Assembly: GCF_006149005.1 (NCBI RefSeq)
Contig: NZ_VBSL01000004.1
Coordinates: 429,909 to 493,908 of the forward strand
Direction: 5' to 3'
Length of the DNA: 64,000 bases
Source: Larkinella sp. C7
Lineage (GTDB): Bacteria; Bacteroidota; Bacteroidia; Cytophagales; Spirosomataceae
This document shows, piece after piece, positions 48,944 through 58,560 of the stretch (position 1 is the stretch's first letter; the number at the start of each line of letters is the position of its first letter). The translations under genes were made by a program, and so were the position numbers. The notes below the pieces were generated by a model that was not told the DNA's origin, made no database searches, and worked only from the letters and a program-made list of their open reading frames with translations.

Positions 48944-50272
48944 TTAACGAATCAGCAACCTTTTGGACGCCGTTTCTTTATCGGTATGTACTTTTACAAA
49001 ATAAACACCCCGGGCCAGCGTATCCAATGGCAGGCTGATCGAAGAACTCGGATAATCGGTATAATTCTGGGTGCGGACAATCCGCCCCGACAAATCGGTG
49101 ATGTCGATCTGGAACGATTGAAAACCGGTGAACAATACCTCCAGCGTCGATTGCTTCTGCGCGGGATTTGGAAAAACATTCACCGTCAGCGATTCGGTTT
49201 GGGGTAGCGGGTCTGCCGACCGGACCACCCGCTGCCGCCGGGGGCTGGCTTCGATCACCGCCCGCATCCGGGTTCGCTGGTCCTGGGTGAACAGATTCAT
49301 GCAGGCATCGGGCGTATAATCAAGGTAGTTTTCGATCTGGTTGCGGGTGCGGGTGCCGTTGCAGGTAGAAAACCGCTCGGCGCAGGCCGTCGTCTGGTTG
49401 GCACTTTCAGTCGGAGGGGTGTCGTTGCAGTAATCCGTTCCGCACACCGCATCCCCCCAGGTATGAATCAGTCCCAGCCAGTGCCCCACTTCGTGCGTGG
49501 TGGTCCGGCCATACCGGTAGGTTGGGCTGGTAACCGCCCCGATGTCGCTGCCAAAATACCGGTAATCGATAATCACGCCATCCGTCAGTTCATTTTCCAG
49601 GGATGAGAGACCGTCGATGCCTTCCGCTTCCGGAAACTGGGCGTACCCCAGGTAATCGTTTCGCAGGGTCGTTACCCAGATATTCAGGTATTGATCACTG
49701 GGCCAATAGGCAATCTGCGACAACTGAACGTCATCACCACTGGAACCGTCGTAGATGTTAAAGCTCGTTTTTTGGGTATAATGCCGGGTAATACCGGAGG
49801 TTTGAAGCCCATCGGGGTCGGTGCGGGCCAGAAAAAACTCAATGCCGGTGTCAGCCCCAATCGGGTTGGTGTTGAAGCCCCGGGTGTCGGCCATCCGGCG
49901 GTAATCTTCGTTCAGGACCCGGATCTGGGAAGCAATCTGCTCGTCGGAAATATTGGAGTTGTTGGCTCCGCCCACAAAACCGGACGAATTGGTATGGACC
50001 ACATGCACCACCACCGGAATCCGGTAAACAACCTCTCCCACCCGGGCTTTTGCAGGCTCTTCAGTTCGCTGCCGAATGAGGTCTTCAATCTTTTCGTTAA
50101 GCTTCAGGCGTTTGGTCAGCCGCTGCGCATCACGCCGTTGTAAAGTTTCTTCACGTACATCGATGCCACAGCGTTGCGGAGTCACGGGCGTTTGCGCCCG
50201 TAACTCCGTTAGACCGATGCTGAGTAGGAATCCCAGCGTAGCTAAAAGTTGCCTATTTTTCAGCCCGTTCAT
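48944..50272 (-). CDS. M43-type zinc metalloprotease with T9SS sorting domain
   Basis: 442 residues from the ATG at 50272, where a signal peptide begins (LLATLGFLLSIGLTELRAQ). A 20-bp overlap with phoH results. The catalytic motif HEVGHWLGLIH (HExxHxxGxxH) and the downstream Met-turn region CMNLF mark a pappalysin/cytophagalysin-type metzincin. A Cys-rich stretch (CGTDYCNDTPPTESANQTTAC) is typical of this group. A T9SS type A sorting domain, starting VNVFPNPAQKQSTLEV, forms the last ~75 residues. It is likely a secreted surface protease. Confidence 0.93.
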   Translation of the reverse strand: MNGLKNRQLLATLGFLLSIGLTELRAQTPVTPQRCGIDVREETLQRRDAQRLTKRLKLNEKIEDLIRQRTEEPAKARVGEVVYRIPVVVHVVHTNSSGFVGGANNSNISDEQIASQIRVLNEDYRRMADTRGFNTNPIGADTGIEFFLARTDPDGLQTSGITRHYTQKTSFNIYDGSSGDDVQLSQIAYWPSDQYLNIWVTTLRNDYLGYAQFPEAEGIDGLSSLENELTDGVIIDYRYFGSDIGAVTSPTYRYGRTTTHEVGHWLGLIHTWGDAVCGTDYCNDTPPTESANQTTACAERFSTCNGTRTRNQIENYLDYTPDACMNLFTQDQRTRMRAVIEASPRRQRVVRSADPLPQTESLTVNVFPNPAQKQSTLEVLFTGFQSFQIDITDLSGRIVRTQNYTDYPSSSISLPLDTLARGVYFVKVHTDKETASKRLLIR

Positions 50273-51212
50273 ACGCGGTGATGATTTCTTTAACCAAGCG
50301 GTGACGCACCACATCGCTGCCATCCAGTTCTACAAAGCCGATTCCTTTGATATCTTTCAGTAATTCAACGGCTTCAATCAGCCCGGAGCGCTGGTTTTTG
50401 GGTAAGTCGATCTGGGAACGGTCGCCGGTAATGATCGCTTTGGAACTTGGCCCCATCCGCGTCAGAAACATCTTCATCTGCATCGGCGTCGTGTTTTGCG
50501 CTTCGTCCAGCAGGATGAAGGCGTGGTTGAGCGTTCGTCCCCGCATATACGCCAGCGGAGCGATTTCAATGGTGCGGCTTTCGATGTAGAGTTTCAGTTT
50601 TTCGGCGGGAATCATATCGTCCAGCGCGTCGTAGATCGGGCGGAGATACGGATCGATTTTTTCTTTCAGATCGCCGGGCAAAAAGCCCAGGTTCTCGCCC
50701 GCTTCCACGGCCGGACGCGTGATGATGATTTTCCGAACTTCCTTGTTTTTCAGGGCGCGCACGGCGATGGCCACGGCGGTATAGGTTTTCCCGGTTCCGG
50801 CCGGGCCTACTGCAAACACCAGATCGTATTTCTCAGACACATCCACCAACCGCTGCTGGTTGGCGGTTTTGGCCCGAACAATCACGCCTTTGGTGCCATA
50901 CACCAGCACGTTGTCGTCGGTTTGGGGCAGCGCAACCGGCTCGCGTTCGTTGTTTTTGAGAAAGCTGCGAACGTTCTCATGGGTCAGTTTGCCGTATTTC
51001 TGGTAATGCTCGATCAGCGAGTCCAGAATGTCGGTAATGCGCGTAATCTCCGGGGTCGTCCCTTTAATACGGATTTCGTTCCCGCGGGAAATAATTTTGC
51101 TCATCGGAAAGGCGGCTGCTACCTCTTTGATGTTGTTGTTTTCAACTCCCAAAAAGTCGATGAGCGATACATTGTCAAGGGTGATTACTTTTTCTACCAA
51201 ATCTCCGTTCAT
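50253..51212 (-). CDS. phoH: PhoH family ATPase
   Basis: 319 residues. PhoH proteins are P-loop ATPases of the RNA-helicase-like group. Walker A is GPAGTGKT (about residue 137) and Walker B FILLDEAQNT. An N-terminal KH-like domain (about 15-95) precedes the ATPase. It is divergent from dnaB and the last 20 bp are shared with the start of the M43 protease gene. Confidence 0.94.
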   Translation of the reverse strand: MNGDLVEKVITLDNVSLIDFLGVENNNIKEVAAAFPMSKIISRGNEIRIKGTTPEITRITDILDSLIEHYQKYGKLTHENVRSFLKNNEREPVALPQTDDNVLVYGTKGVIVRAKTANQQRLVDVSEKYDLVFAVGPAGTGKTYTAVAIAVRALKNKEVRKIIITRPAVEAGENLGFLPGDLKEKIDPYLRPIYDALDDMIPAEKLKLYIESRTIEIAPLAYMRGRTLNHAFILLDEAQNTTPMQMKMFLTRMGPSSKAIITGDRSQIDLPKNQRSGLIEAVELLKDIKGIGFVELDGSDVVRHRLVKEIITAYERAEK

Positions 51213-51569
51213 ATTTTCAGTGTGACCGATTCCTTATTTTCCTTCTAAATTTAGAGGATCATACGTAGTAAACAACAAAAGTTATCAATTATTATCTCCA
51301 AATCCTGCCAAATTTGTGCAAATCCTTCACGATTAATCAGTTGCCTTTTCCAGCCTCAACCCCGAATTCTATGGGTCAGCAAGGCTATAAAATTGAATTA
51401 AACCGTAAGCTAAAAACAAAAAACATTTTCACTTTTTTTTCACCCCACCAGCCGGGGAATATGTACTTTAGAGACAACAACTTAGTGCCTTGCCAACTGT
51501 TCCCGGACCCCGTGACAACCGGCCTGTCGGCTTTTCATTCTAACACCGATTGGCTATACTTGCAATGCA
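51213..51569. other. Divergent intergenic region between phoH and dnaB
   Basis: 357 bp. A 94-codon frame at 51314-51598 overlaps the dnaB start and has no recognisable content, so I reject it as a gene. A weak -7-like TATACTTG (51554-51561) lies just before dnaB. Nothing else is evident. Confidence 0.45.
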
Positions 51570-53204
51570 ATGGAGAACGATCGCCCTACCAATTCTAACT
51601 TTCGGAAGACCCCTTACATGGGCAATCGGCGTAGCCTTTCCGACGGTGTAAACCATATGTTGACCCCAACGGGGCTGGGCAAACTGCCCCCGCAGGCCAT
51701 CGATCTGGAAGAAGCGGTGCTGGGTGCGTTGATGATTGAAAAAGATGCCCTTTCGGCCGTCATCGACATTCTGAAGCCGGAAAGTTTTTACAAGGAAGCC
51801 AATAATCGGATTTATAACGCCATTGTCACCCTGTTCGGAAATGCCGAACCGGTCGACATGCTGACGGTGACGCAGCAACTGCGTAAAACCGGTGAAATTG
51901 AGGTTGTTGGGGGCGGTGGCTACGTGACGGAACTCACGACCCGCGTTACCTCGGCCGCCAACATCGAGTACCACGCCCGCGTCATTGCGGAAGCTTCCAT
52001 CAAACGCGCCCTCATTACGGTTGCCAACGAAATCCAGCGCGACGCCTACGAGGACACCACCGACGTTTTCAACCTCCTCGACCGCATCGAGCAGTCGATG
52101 TTCAAGATTTCCGAATCCAACATCCGCAAGAACTACGCCGACATGAGCACCATCATGCGGCAGGCGCTGGAGGAACTGGAGCAGAAAAAGAACATGAAAG
52201 ACGGCCTGACGGGCGTTCCGTCGGGATTCAGTGCCCTCGACCGGCTGACCTCCGGCTGGCAGCGGTCAGAATTGATCATTCTGGCGGCCAGGCCAGGGAT
52301 GGGAAAAACTGCATTTGTAGTTAGCGCCCTCCGCAATGCTGCCGTCGATTTCGGGCAGGCGGTGGCGATTTTCTCGCTTGAAATGTCGTCGGTTCAGTTG
52401 GTCAACCGGCTTATTTCGGCGGAAGCGGAAATCGATAGTGAAAAAATCAAGAAAGGAAATCTGGCTCCGCACGAATGGGCGCAGCTTCACCATAAAATCC
52501 AGCGCCTGACCGAAGCGCCAATCTTCATCGACGATACGCCAGCGCTTTCCATTCTGGAATTACGGGCCAAATGCCGCCGGTTGAAAGCCCAGCACGATAT
52601 TCAACTGGTCGTAATTGACTATTTGCAGTTGATGCAGGGCGACACATCGGGCAAAATGGGTGGTAACCGTGAACAGGAAATTGCCTCGATTTCGCGGGCC
52701 ATGAAAAACCTTGCGAAAGAGCTGAATGTTCCGGTCATCGCCCTGTCGCAGTTAAGCCGGGCCGTTGAAACCCGGGGTGGCGACAAAAAACCGCAACTCT
52801 CCGACCTTCGGGAATCCGGTTCCATCGAGCAGGATGCCGATATGGTGATCTTCCTCTACCGGCCTGAATACTACGGCATTAGCGCCGACGAAGCCGGGAA
52901 TTCCGTCTCCGGAATCGGGGAGGTCATCATTGCCAAAAACCGGTCGGGTTCGCTGGATACCGTTCAATTGCGCTTCGTGGGCAAATACACCAAATTCGCC
53001 GATCTGGATGCGTTCTTCATGCCGCAGACTCCTCCCCCATTCAGTGGTCCGTCGGCCGGTTTCGACGCCAAAACGTCCGGCGCGCAGACCTTCGAAAACC
53101 AGGGCGGTATTGTCAAAAGCAAAGCCAATACGTTGAACACGCCGGGCGGCAACTTCACCAACTTCGGCCACATCGACCCCAATCAACAGGAAACACCCTT
53201 TTAA
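51570..53204 (+). CDS. dnaB: Replicative DNA helicase
   Basis: 544 residues. DnaB is the ring helicase of the replication fork. The N-terminal DnaB domain begins LPPQAIDLEEAVLGALM; the RecA-like domain has Walker A ARPGMGKTA (about residue 245), Walker B VVIDYLQLM and the helicase motif QEIASISRAMKNLAKEL. A Pro/Gly-rich tail of ~65 residues follows the core. It is divergent from phoH. A heptad-type palindrome separates it from the convergent rlmD. Confidence 0.97.
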   Translation: MENDRPTNSNFRKTPYMGNRRSLSDGVNHMLTPTGLGKLPPQAIDLEEAVLGALMIEKDALSAVIDILKPESFYKEANNRIYNAIVTLFGNAEPVDMLTVTQQLRKTGEIEVVGGGGYVTELTTRVTSAANIEYHARVIAEASIKRALITVANEIQRDAYEDTTDVFNLLDRIEQSMFKISESNIRKNYADMSTIMRQALEELEQKKNMKDGLTGVPSGFSALDRLTSGWQRSELIILAARPGMGKTAFVVSALRNAAVDFGQAVAIFSLEMSSVQLVNRLISAEAEIDSEKIKKGNLAPHEWAQLHHKIQRLTEAPIFIDDTPALSILELRAKCRRLKAQHDIQLVVIDYLQLMQGDTSGKMGGNREQEIASISRAMKNLAKELNVPVIALSQLSRAVETRGGDKKPQLSDLRESGSIEQDADMVIFLYRPEYYGISADEAGNSVSGIGEVIIAKNRSGSLDTVQLRFVGKYTKFADLDAFFMPQTPPPFSGPSAGFDAKTSGAQTFENQGGIVKSKANTLNTPGGNFTNFGHIDPNQQETPF

Positions 53205-53296
53205 GTTAAAAGTTAAGAATTAAAAGTTAAGAGTTAGCGGTTCGGTGGTTAGCACGCGTCAGCTTACTTTTAATTTTTAACTCTTAACTTTTAACT
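53204..53296. repeat. Heptad-periodic inverted repeat between dnaB and rlmD
   Basis: Arms 53204-53236 and 53264-53296 match over 33 bp with four mismatches. They are made of 7-bp units (AGTTAAA, AGTTAAG, AATTAAA; reverse arm TAACTCT, TAACTTT). The left arm starts at the last base of the dnaB stop and the right arm contains the rlmD stop codon. The loop carries a copy of the GCGTCAGC core also seen at 48.8 and 58.6 kb. Confidence 0.8.
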
Positions 53297-54736
53297 CCTC
53301 TTCTCCAGCTTCACCACATTCTCGACGTGGTGGGTATGCGGGAACATGTCGACGGGCTGAACGTCTTTCACTTCGTACAATTCATCCAGAATGGCCAGAT
53401 CGCGGGCCTGGGTGGCGGTGTTACAACTCACGTAGACAATGCGTTGGGGAGCAGCCAGCAACAGATTTCGCGTCACGGCTTCGTCCATACCGGCGCGGGG
53501 CGGATCGGTGATGACCACATCCGGTTTGCCGTATTTGTTGAAAAGAGACGGCGTTAACAAGGTCCCCATGTCGCCCGCCAGAAACTCCGCGTTGTGAATT
53601 CCGTTGATGGACGCATTCACCCGCGCATCCTGAACCGCTGCTTCAATGTATTCAATACCAATCACTTGCTTCGCTTTTCGGGCCACAAAAAGACCAATGG
53701 TTCCGGTTCCGGTGTAGAGGTCATACACCCGCTCCGACCCCGTCAGCCCCGCCCAGTCACGCGTGATTTTGTAGAGTTCAAAGGCCTGGGAAGCATTGGT
53801 CTGGTAAAAGGATTTGGGTCCAACCCGGAAGGTTAACGGTTGGCCGCTGCCATCTTCCATTTGCTCCTCGATGTACGGTTTTCCCCAGTATGGAACCACG
53901 ATTTGATCCTGGTACGAATCATTCAGTTTGGTGTTCAGAATATAATTCAGCGACGCAATCTGGGGAAAGGTCGTTTTCAGCATGTCCATTAGTCCGGCCA
54001 ACTCCTCCGGCCGGTCTTCAGCGACCTGTACCACCACCATCACCTGCCCCGTCGATGCCGTCCGAATGATAACTGTCCGCAGAAAACCGACGTGCGTGTT
54101 CAGGTTATACATCGTAAAACCGTGCTCGAACGCATACGCCCCCACCGCCAGCCGGATGGCATTCGACGGATCAGGTTGCAGGTAACAGTGCTGGATGGGC
54201 AGAATTTTATCAAACCGTTTCGGAATGTGAAAACCGACCGCCCGTTTGTCCACCGACATTCCGGAGCGAATCTCCTCGTCGGTGATCCACCGACCATCGG
54301 CGCAGGTGAATTCCAGTTTGTTGCGGTAGTAGGTGGTCTGCACGGAGGGCAGGGTTGGTCGAACCGTCGGTAGTTGCACCTTGCCGATCCGGGTCAGGTG
54401 ATCGTACACTTGCTGGCCTTTGAAACGGAGTTGTTCGTCGTACCGGATGTGCTGCCATTTACACCCGCCACAGGTACCAAAATGTTGGCAAAACGGCTCC
54501 GAACGACTCGGACCAAAGGAATGGATTTTTTCAACGACCGCTTCCCGGTATTGCTTTTTCCGGTTGACAATCCGAATATCGACTATGTCGCCCGGTGCCG
54601 CCACCGGACCGCCCGAACGACCTTCCACAAAGATGACTCCCTCATCCGTTCGAATCAAACATTTTCCTTCTGCCGCAACGTCATCAATACGAATCGCTTG
54701 CAACCGTTGCGACATCTTTTGGGTCTTTCCTGACAT
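53291..54736 (-). CDS. rlmD: 23S rRNA (uracil-C5)-methyltransferase, RlmD-type
   Basis: 481 residues from the ATG at 54736. It methylates a uridine of 23S rRNA with SAM. An N-terminal TRAM domain (about 12-65) precedes the Fe-S cluster ligand set CQHFGTCGGCKW. Residues ~290-480 form the methyltransferase domain, with DLYTGTGTIGLF (SAM), DPPRAGMDE and the catalytic-Cys motif VYVSCNTATQARD. The exact modified U (1939 or another) is not decided by sequence alone. Convergent with dnaB, divergent from the CHU_C gene. Confidence 0.92.
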   Translation of the reverse strand: MSGKTQKMSQRLQAIRIDDVAAEGKCLIRTDEGVIFVEGRSGGPVAAPGDIVDIRIVNRKKQYREAVVEKIHSFGPSRSEPFCQHFGTCGGCKWQHIRYDEQLRFKGQQVYDHLTRIGKVQLPTVRPTLPSVQTTYYRNKLEFTCADGRWITDEEIRSGMSVDKRAVGFHIPKRFDKILPIQHCYLQPDPSNAIRLAVGAYAFEHGFTMYNLNTHVGFLRTVIIRTASTGQVMVVVQVAEDRPEELAGLMDMLKTTFPQIASLNYILNTKLNDSYQDQIVVPYWGKPYIEEQMEDGSGQPLTFRVGPKSFYQTNASQAFELYKITRDWAGLTGSERVYDLYTGTGTIGLFVARKAKQVIGIEYIEAAVQDARVNASINGIHNAEFLAGDMGTLLTPSLFNKYGKPDVVITDPPRAGMDEAVTRNLLLAAPQRIVYVSCNTATQARDLAILDELYEVKDVQPVDMFPHTHHVENVVKLEKRS

Positions 54737-54804
54737 AATAAACTGTAATAAATTCTGTAAATTAAGCACCGTATTTTGGTTTCGACAACCCTATCCGTAT
54801 TTGA

Positions 54805-57051
54805 ATGAAACAGTTTTATCGGATTACAGCCTGGTGGTGTTGGTTGGTAGTGGGCTGGATGGGCCTGGTTTTTCCGGCTTTGGCGACGCACATCGTGGGG
54901 GGTGAACTGGAGTTGAAAAGATTGACCAATCAAAACCCGTTTACCCACCAAATCAACCTCAACCTGTATTTTGACGATCTGAACGGCAATCCGCAGGCCG
55001 AAGATCCCACCGTGGTCATTTTTATTTACCGCAAAGGCGACAATGCCTTCATTGGTTCGGTCGAACTGCCGCAAATCGGCTCGCAGCCCGTCGACTACAC
55101 CAAACCGGAGTGTGCACTGCCGTCGCTTCGCACCAGGTTGCTGAAATATGGCGGAAATGTGGTGTTCAATCTCAATGCGTTCAACGATCCGCGCGGCTAT
55201 TATATGGTCTGGGAACGCTGTTGCCGCAACAATTCCATCAGCAACATCCAGAATCCCGGTCAGGCCGGTTCCACGTTTTACCTGGAGTTCCCGGCGCAGC
55301 GAACCGGCAGCACGGACGTTTTCAACTCATCCCCCGCCTTCCGGCCCGTGCAGGGCGATTACATCTGCATCAACCAGCCGTTTGCGTTCGATTTCGGTGC
55401 TACCGACGCGGATGGCGACAGCCTGGCTTACCGGCTCGTGACGCCCTACAACGGTTTCAGCACGGCGGCCAATCCCCGCCCGCAGGTGGCCTTGCCCAGT
55501 TCGTCCTATCCGGAAGTCCGGTGGAGCAGCGGACTCAACCAGGATCGGGCCATTCCGGGGCCGCTGCCGTTGCGGGTCAATGCCCGAACCGGTCAGCTCA
55601 CCGTGACTGCCGGGCAGGTGGGTCTGTTTGTTTTTTGCGTTCAGGTGGAAGAGTACCGGAAAAATGCGTCGGGCGTTTACCAGCGCATCGGCCTCGTCCG
55701 TCGGGATTTTCAGTTAAAAGTCATTGACTGTCAAAAAAATAACCCGCCCGCCGTGGCGATGCGTCAAACCGGACAGTCGGCCTTTTACAAAGAAGGAACG
55801 GTATTGAAATTAAGCACCCAGGATGCCAATTGCGTGGATGTGTACGTTACCGATCTGGATGCCAACCAGAAGGTCAGGCTCTCGGTGTTGAACGGCCCGG
55901 CGCAGGGCATTACGTTTTCACCGAATGAAGTAACCATCCGTACTTCCGGCGATTCGGTTCGGACCCGGATCTGTTTTGACAAATGCCTGGCCGATGGAAA
56001 ACCGCTGCAACTGGCCTTGCTGGCGACCGACGAAGGCTGTCCGCAGGGGTTGAAAGACACGCTTTTCGTCACCCTGCTGCTGGAACCGGAACTCAACCGC
56101 CGACCGGATGCGGAAACGACCCTGCCCGGCAACCAGACGAGCGTACAGGCGGGCAAAAACCTTCAGTTCAACGTGTTGGGAACCGATGCCGACCAGGATA
56201 TGATTACGTTAACAGCCGTCGGACGCGGGTTTACGCTTGCTCAGGTGGGCATGAGCTTCTCGGCAGTTTCGGGACAAGGCTCGGTGAGTTCCCAATTTAA
56301 CTGGAATCCGCAGTGTGATCAGGTCAAGAACACGGAATATGTCGTTGATTTCATCGTGACCGACACCCGCTGCAACCGAAATCTGCGTGACACGGTGACC
56401 GTCCGGCTAAAAGCCACGCCCGCAACCGGCCGACCGCCCACGGTCCGAACCACGCTGACCGATCCGGTAATTGAGCTGACCATTACGCACGGCGACTCGG
56501 TTCCGGCTGCGGTGCGCTTCGATGCCATTGCCGAAGACCCCGATCCCGACGTGCTGAAACTTACGGCGGTGGGGCGAAATTTCGACTGGAAAAGCATGGG
56601 CATGCAGTTTGAAAACAAAACCGGCCCGGGGCCGCTGACCTCACCTTTTGTCTGGCAACCCGATTGCTCGGTTCTTCAGGGAAAAGAGCAGGCTACGTTT
56701 GAACTGGATTTTATTTCGCAGGACAGCAGTTGCCCGAACCGCTACGATACGACCCGCGTCACCTTCGTGGTGAAGGACGTTCCGGTCGATTATAACATCA
56801 CCATTACGAATGTCATTACGCCCAACGAGGATGGCAAAAACGATGTGTTCAGCGTACCCAACTTGCCACTGGACAATTGCTCCGACCAGTTTCGCCGGGT
56901 CGACATCGTGAATCGGTGGGGCAAAGCGGTTTTTTCATCCACCAACCGGCTTTTCCGCTGGGATGGGGAAGATTATCCACCGGGGCAGTATTTTTACCTG
57001 ATTCAGTACACCAACCGGTCGTACAAAGGCACAGTGACACTCCTTCGTTAA
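54805..57051 (+). CDS. Gliding-motility-associated (CHU_C) T9SS surface protein
   Basis: 748 residues. A signal peptide (WMGLVFPALA) precedes a long extracellular region with several Ig-like/PKD-like beta domains, including DADGDSLAYRLVTP and NRRPDAETTLPGNQT. The CHU_C/T9SS type B sorting domain (last ~85 residues; VITPNEDGKNDVFSVPNLPL) directs Type IX secretion. These proteins occur at the surface of gliding Bacteroidota, with roles in adhesion or motility that are not shown here. The stop codon lies inside the stem of the terminator. Confidence 0.9.
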   Translation: MKQFYRITAWWCWLVVGWMGLVFPALATHIVGGELELKRLTNQNPFTHQINLNLYFDDLNGNPQAEDPTVVIFIYRKGDNAFIGSVELPQIGSQPVDYTKPECALPSLRTRLLKYGGNVVFNLNAFNDPRGYYMVWERCCRNNSISNIQNPGQAGSTFYLEFPAQRTGSTDVFNSSPAFRPVQGDYICINQPFAFDFGATDADGDSLAYRLVTPYNGFSTAANPRPQVALPSSSYPEVRWSSGLNQDRAIPGPLPLRVNARTGQLTVTAGQVGLFVFCVQVEEYRKNASGVYQRIGLVRRDFQLKVIDCQKNNPPAVAMRQTGQSAFYKEGTVLKLSTQDANCVDVYVTDLDANQKVRLSVLNGPAQGITFSPNEVTIRTSGDSVRTRICFDKCLADGKPLQLALLATDEGCPQGLKDTLFVTLLLEPELNRRPDAETTLPGNQTSVQAGKNLQFNVLGTDADQDMITLTAVGRGFTLAQVGMSFSAVSGQGSVSSQFNWNPQCDQVKNTEYVVDFIVTDTRCNRNLRDTVTVRLKATPATGRPPTVRTTLTDPVIELTITHGDSVPAAVRFDAIAEDPDPDVLKLTAVGRNFDWKSMGMQFENKTGPGPLTSPFVWQPDCSVLQGKEQATFELDFISQDSSCPNRYDTTRVTFVVKDVPVDYNITITNVITPNEDGKNDVFSVPNLPLDNCSDQFRRVDIVNRWGKAVFSSTNRLFRWDGEDYPPGQYFYLIQYTNRSYKGTVTLLR

Positions 57052-57102
57052 GCATAAAAAAAGCGCTCCCGGAAAGGAGCGCTTTTTTTTATGCTTAACG
57101 AA
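57044..57102. terminator. Strong bidirectional terminator after the CHU_C gene
   Basis: 26-bp stem, almost perfect (one-base bulge), with arms 57044-57069 and 57076-57102 and A7/T8 runs. It includes the CHU_C gene's last Arg codon and stop. Confidence 0.93.
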
Positions 57103-57110
57103 GTCAATTT

Positions 57111-57566
57111 TTAGAACTCCTTCCGCATTATATTCCCGCGAATTTCTCCGGCGGGAAACAAAGCAGTATGTAAGTTAGCATACAGCCGACCTTCCATCAA
57201 GGCGTTTTCCTGCACCTGGTTCAGCGTGCTTTTTCCACTAATCGGACTCGTCAGGGAGGCAAATGGAATGATGACGCCACCATTGGTTCCCGGGCCACCG
57301 GGTGCCAGGTGGATATGGCCTGCCGTCGGTGTTATGCCGGTGTAATTGATGGTGTAGCTCAGTTCCTTGGCGGCTTTGTTGTAAGTTCCTGTCATTGTGC
57401 CGGTTGCTGCCGAAGCATTGCCGGGTACCTCCTGCGCACCGTTCAGGGTGGCTACAAATTCGACTGTATCTTTCTGGTCGGGAGCGTCTTTAATGGGTGA
57501 GCAGGATGTCACCGTCAGGGCTGCTGCCACAAAGGCGGTCATCAGATACGCAAATGTTCTTTTCAT
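57111..57566 (-). CDS. CHRD-domain lipoprotein
   Basis: 151 residues with a lipoprotein signal (AALTVTSC). The C-terminal domain is CHRD-like, with YTINYTGITPTAGHIHLA, GGVIIPFASL and LYANLHTALFPAGEIRGNI; CHRD is a beta-sandwich named from chordin. Function in bacteria is unknown. It is convergent with the CHU_C gene across a strong terminator. Confidence 0.9.
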   Translation of the reverse strand: MKRTFAYLMTAFVAAALTVTSCSPIKDAPDQKDTVEFVATLNGAQEVPGNASAATGTMTGTYNKAAKELSYTINYTGITPTAGHIHLAPGGPGTNGGVIIPFASLTSPISGKSTLNQVQENALMEGRLYANLHTALFPAGEIRGNIMRKEF

Positions 57567-57744
57567 AAATCGTAAATAGTAAATGGTCCAGATTGCTCCG
57601 CAATAATACTAACTTTGCTCTAATTCTCTGCAACCTCAGGCGGGCAATACCTAGATAACTTATTAAAATGAGAAGTTTCTACCTAAAACTGATAATTATT
57701 TATCCGCCCTCCTTTCGGTTCTCATCCGGAATTTCCCCAGTTTC

Positions 57745-58560
57745 ATGAAAGATAAAGTTGTTTTGATTACGGGTGCTTCGTCGGGAATTGGCAAAGCACT
57801 CGCTTTTGCGTTTGGCCGCGAGCAGGCTTCCATCGTCATTTGCGCCCGTTCGCCCGAATCGCTCGAAACCGTCCGTGACGAACTGCGCCGGAGCGGCATC
57901 GATACGCTGGCGGTTCAGGCCGACGTGAGCCAGGAAGCCGACGTCCGGAAGTTGATCGATGCGACGATCCAAACGTATGGCCGACTCGATATTCTGATCA
58001 ACAATGCCGGCATCAGCATGCGCTCCATGTTGCAGGACGTGGACCCGGACGTGATCCGGAAAGTGATGGACATCAATTTCATGGGAACAGTGTATGCCAC
58101 CCGCTACGCCCTGCCCCACATTCTGAAAACGAAAGGCTCCATTGTCGGGATTTCATCAATTGCCGGCTACCGGGGGCTGCCGGTGCGCAGCGGTTATTCG
58201 GCCTCCAAATTTGCCATGAACGGTTTTCTGGAAGCCCTCCGCACCGAACTGCTCGACACCGGCGTTCACGTACTGGTGGCGTGTCCGGGTTTTACGGCTT
58301 CCAACATCCGCGTGTCCTCCCTGAACAACGAAGGCAAGGTAGCGGGAGAAACGATGCGTGACGAGAGTAAAATGATGAGTGCGGAAGAATGCGCCGATCA
58401 CATCGTAAAGGCCGTCAAGCGCCGGAAACGCGACCTGATCCTGACCTTTCAGGGGAAGCTGACGGTTTTCCTCAACAAATGGATCCCCGGACTCATGGAT
58501 CGACTGGTCTATAACACCCTGGCAAAGGAGAAAGACTCGCCGTTGAAGAAAGCAAATTAG
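57745..58560 (+). CDS. SDR-family oxidoreductase
   Basis: 271 residues. A classical short-chain dehydrogenase, with TGASSGIGKALA for cofactor binding, NNAG, and the catalytic Ser (GISSIAGYRG) and YSASKFA (Tyr-Lys). The arginine in CARSPESL suggests NADP preference. The substrate is unknown; C-terminal residues FLNKWIPGLMDRLVY resemble a membrane-associating tail seen in DltE-like SDRs. Its stop codon is the first part of a 42-bp palindrome. Confidence 0.9.
   Translation: MKDKVVLITGASSGIGKALAFAFGREQASIVICARSPESLETVRDELRRSGIDTLAVQADVSQEADVRKLIDATIQTYGRLDILINNAGISMRSMLQDVDPDVIRKVMDINFMGTVYATRYALPHILKTKGSIVGISSIAGYRGLPVRSGYSASKFAMNGFLEALRTELLDTGVHVLVACPGFTASNIRVSSLNNEGKVAGETMRDESKMMSAEECADHIVKAVKRRKRDLILTFQGKLTVFLNKWIPGLMDRLVYNTLAKEKDSPLKKAN

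Noticed and set aside
51314..51598. 94-codon ORF ahead of dnaB
   Set aside because: It runs past the dnaB start, has no recognisable content and no promoter.
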